Below are positions 5,442-6,022 of a DNA stretch of 6,022 bases, piece after piece. The translations under genes and the position numbers were made by a program. Origin of the DNA: JABCPE02 sp963530295. GTDB lineage: Bacteria > Bacteroidota > Bacteroidia > Flavobacteriales > Weeksellaceae. The first letter of the stretch is position 1, and every line of letters starts with the position of its first letter. The stretch is taken from assembly GCA_963530295.1 (NCBI GenBank), contig CAUSCF010000041.1, forward strand, positions 1 through 6,022, read 5' to 3'. The notes beneath the pieces are model-generated. The model saw nothing but the letters and a program-made list of their open reading frames with translations. It did not search any database and had not been told where the DNA came from.

Positions 5442-6022
5442 TTATTGAATAGGCATACCATATATAGCACCCTCTCCCCAAGTAGTTCCTCCAAAGTTAT
5501 ACAATTCATCACTCGCTGCACAACCATATGTGGTTACAGATCCTGCCATATAGTAATAAGTTCTAATGTTAGGATTACCACTATTGTCCAAGATTACGGA
5601 TCCTTGGAGTATAGCGAATGGCGCCCCTTGTGGCAATAGTCCACTTATTAAAGTCTTACCATTTGCTCCATGTGGTGTTTGACTTGTAGGACTAGTAGTA
5701 AACATAGATCTTAACCAAAAATCACAAGTACTTCGCTTACCATACATAGCCATTAAGGCACTTACTGTTACTAGATATTTAGTATTAGCAGGAACATCGA
5801 TATAAGAACCTGTGTAAAGATAATTAGCTGTATTAGGACGGATAGACCTTCCAGGATTTCCTAGATGACCTTGTGCCATGGCAATAGCTGGGACTTTCCA
5901 AGTTCCCACACCATTAGCATCACTAGTAAGTACTTTTCCTGCTGCTTGGTTAGTATCTACTATCTTAATAGCAGTAGGTCCATTAGCCTCTATATGTAGT
6001 TTAGCATCAGGTTTGTATGTTC
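5442..6022 (-). CDS. C-terminal part of a tail-fibre-like / surface beta-rich protein (GKVLTSDANG type)
   Basis: The frame is open to the right edge, so only the last 192 residues are seen and the true start lies outside the window. The visible part begins with a short region reading KLHIEANGPTAIKIVDTNQA, then AGKVLTSDANGVGTW. From recall, this motif recurs in Flavobacteriia tail-fibre-domain and surface proteins, where it often precedes a C-terminal head domain. The following ~150 residues alternate short hydrophobic strands with Gly, Asn, Thr and Ser turns (for example YIDVPANTKYLVTVSALMAM, and FGGTTWGEGAIYGMPIQ at the end), suggesting a beta-sandwich. There is no Peptidase_S74 chaperone motif, no obvious secretion-sorting (Por) domain and no membrane segment in the visible part. 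The function is unknown; adhesion or a phage-like fibre are possibilities. The internal GTG at 5909 is not the start, because the conserved motif lies upstream of it. Confidence 0.8.
   Translation of the reverse strand, partial: TYKPDAKLHIEANGPTAIKIVDTNQAAGKVLTSDANGVGTWKVPAIAMAQGHLGNPGRSIRPNTANYLYTGSYIDVPANTKYLVTVSALMAMYGKRSTCDFWLRSMFTTSPTSQTPHGANGKTLISGLLPQGAPFAILQGSVILDNSGNPNIRTYYYMAGSVTTYGCAASDELYNFGGTTWGEGAIYGMPIQ

Noticed and set aside
5442..5909. A 155-residue gene starting at a GTG on 5909
   Set aside because: The frame stays open to the window edge, and the characteristic GKVLTSDANG motif lies upstream of that GTG, so the GTG is an internal valine codon of a larger gene.

Overview
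The window looks like the chromosome of a member of the Flavobacteriia (Bacteroidota), probably a Chryseobacterium/Riemerella-like Weeksellaceae. Four things point there: the wording of the SufB, NadD and RecJ proteins; promoters of the Bacteroidota type (TTG, a 19-22 base spacer, then TAnnTTTG); AT-rich gaps without clear Shine-Dalgarno sequences; and a GKVLTSDANG surface/tail-fibre-like protein of a kind common in Chryseobacterium relatives. The assignment comes from recall of families, not from a search. Every gene I can support lies on the minus strand, so transcription runs from the right end to the left.

Right to left, the window opens with the C-terminal 192 residues of a tail-fibre-like or surface beta-rich protein (5442-6022). 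A strong intrinsic terminator with a perfect 12-bp stem (5387-5418) closes it. A promoter sits immediately after the terminator (5343-5373). It drives recJ (3630-5336) and, 9 bases on, nadD (3030-3620). The recJ promoter is so close to the ATG that the transcript is predicted to be leaderless or nearly so.

A textbook Bacteroidota promoter (2936-2968) then precedes a SufA/ErpA-type A-type iron-sulfur carrier (2580-2909). sufB (1031-2479) follows after a 100-base gap that holds a second, weaker promoter candidate. Together they form the start of a SUF Fe-S assembly locus: SufB is the scaffold and the A-type protein delivers clusters.

Next downstream, sufC would be expected. Instead there is a SMI1/KNR4 (SUKH-type) protein gene (181-966), a fold best known in bacteria for immunity proteins against polymorphic toxins. 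After it comes the beginning of another small gene (1-137) that opens with almost the same 35 bases and 12 residues. This left end looks like accessory sequence added beside or within the suf locus, and it is the most interesting part of the window. The rest is ordinary housekeeping. I see no RNA genes, CRISPR arrays, insertion sequences or attachment sites, and no gene-free stretch longer than about 120 bases.
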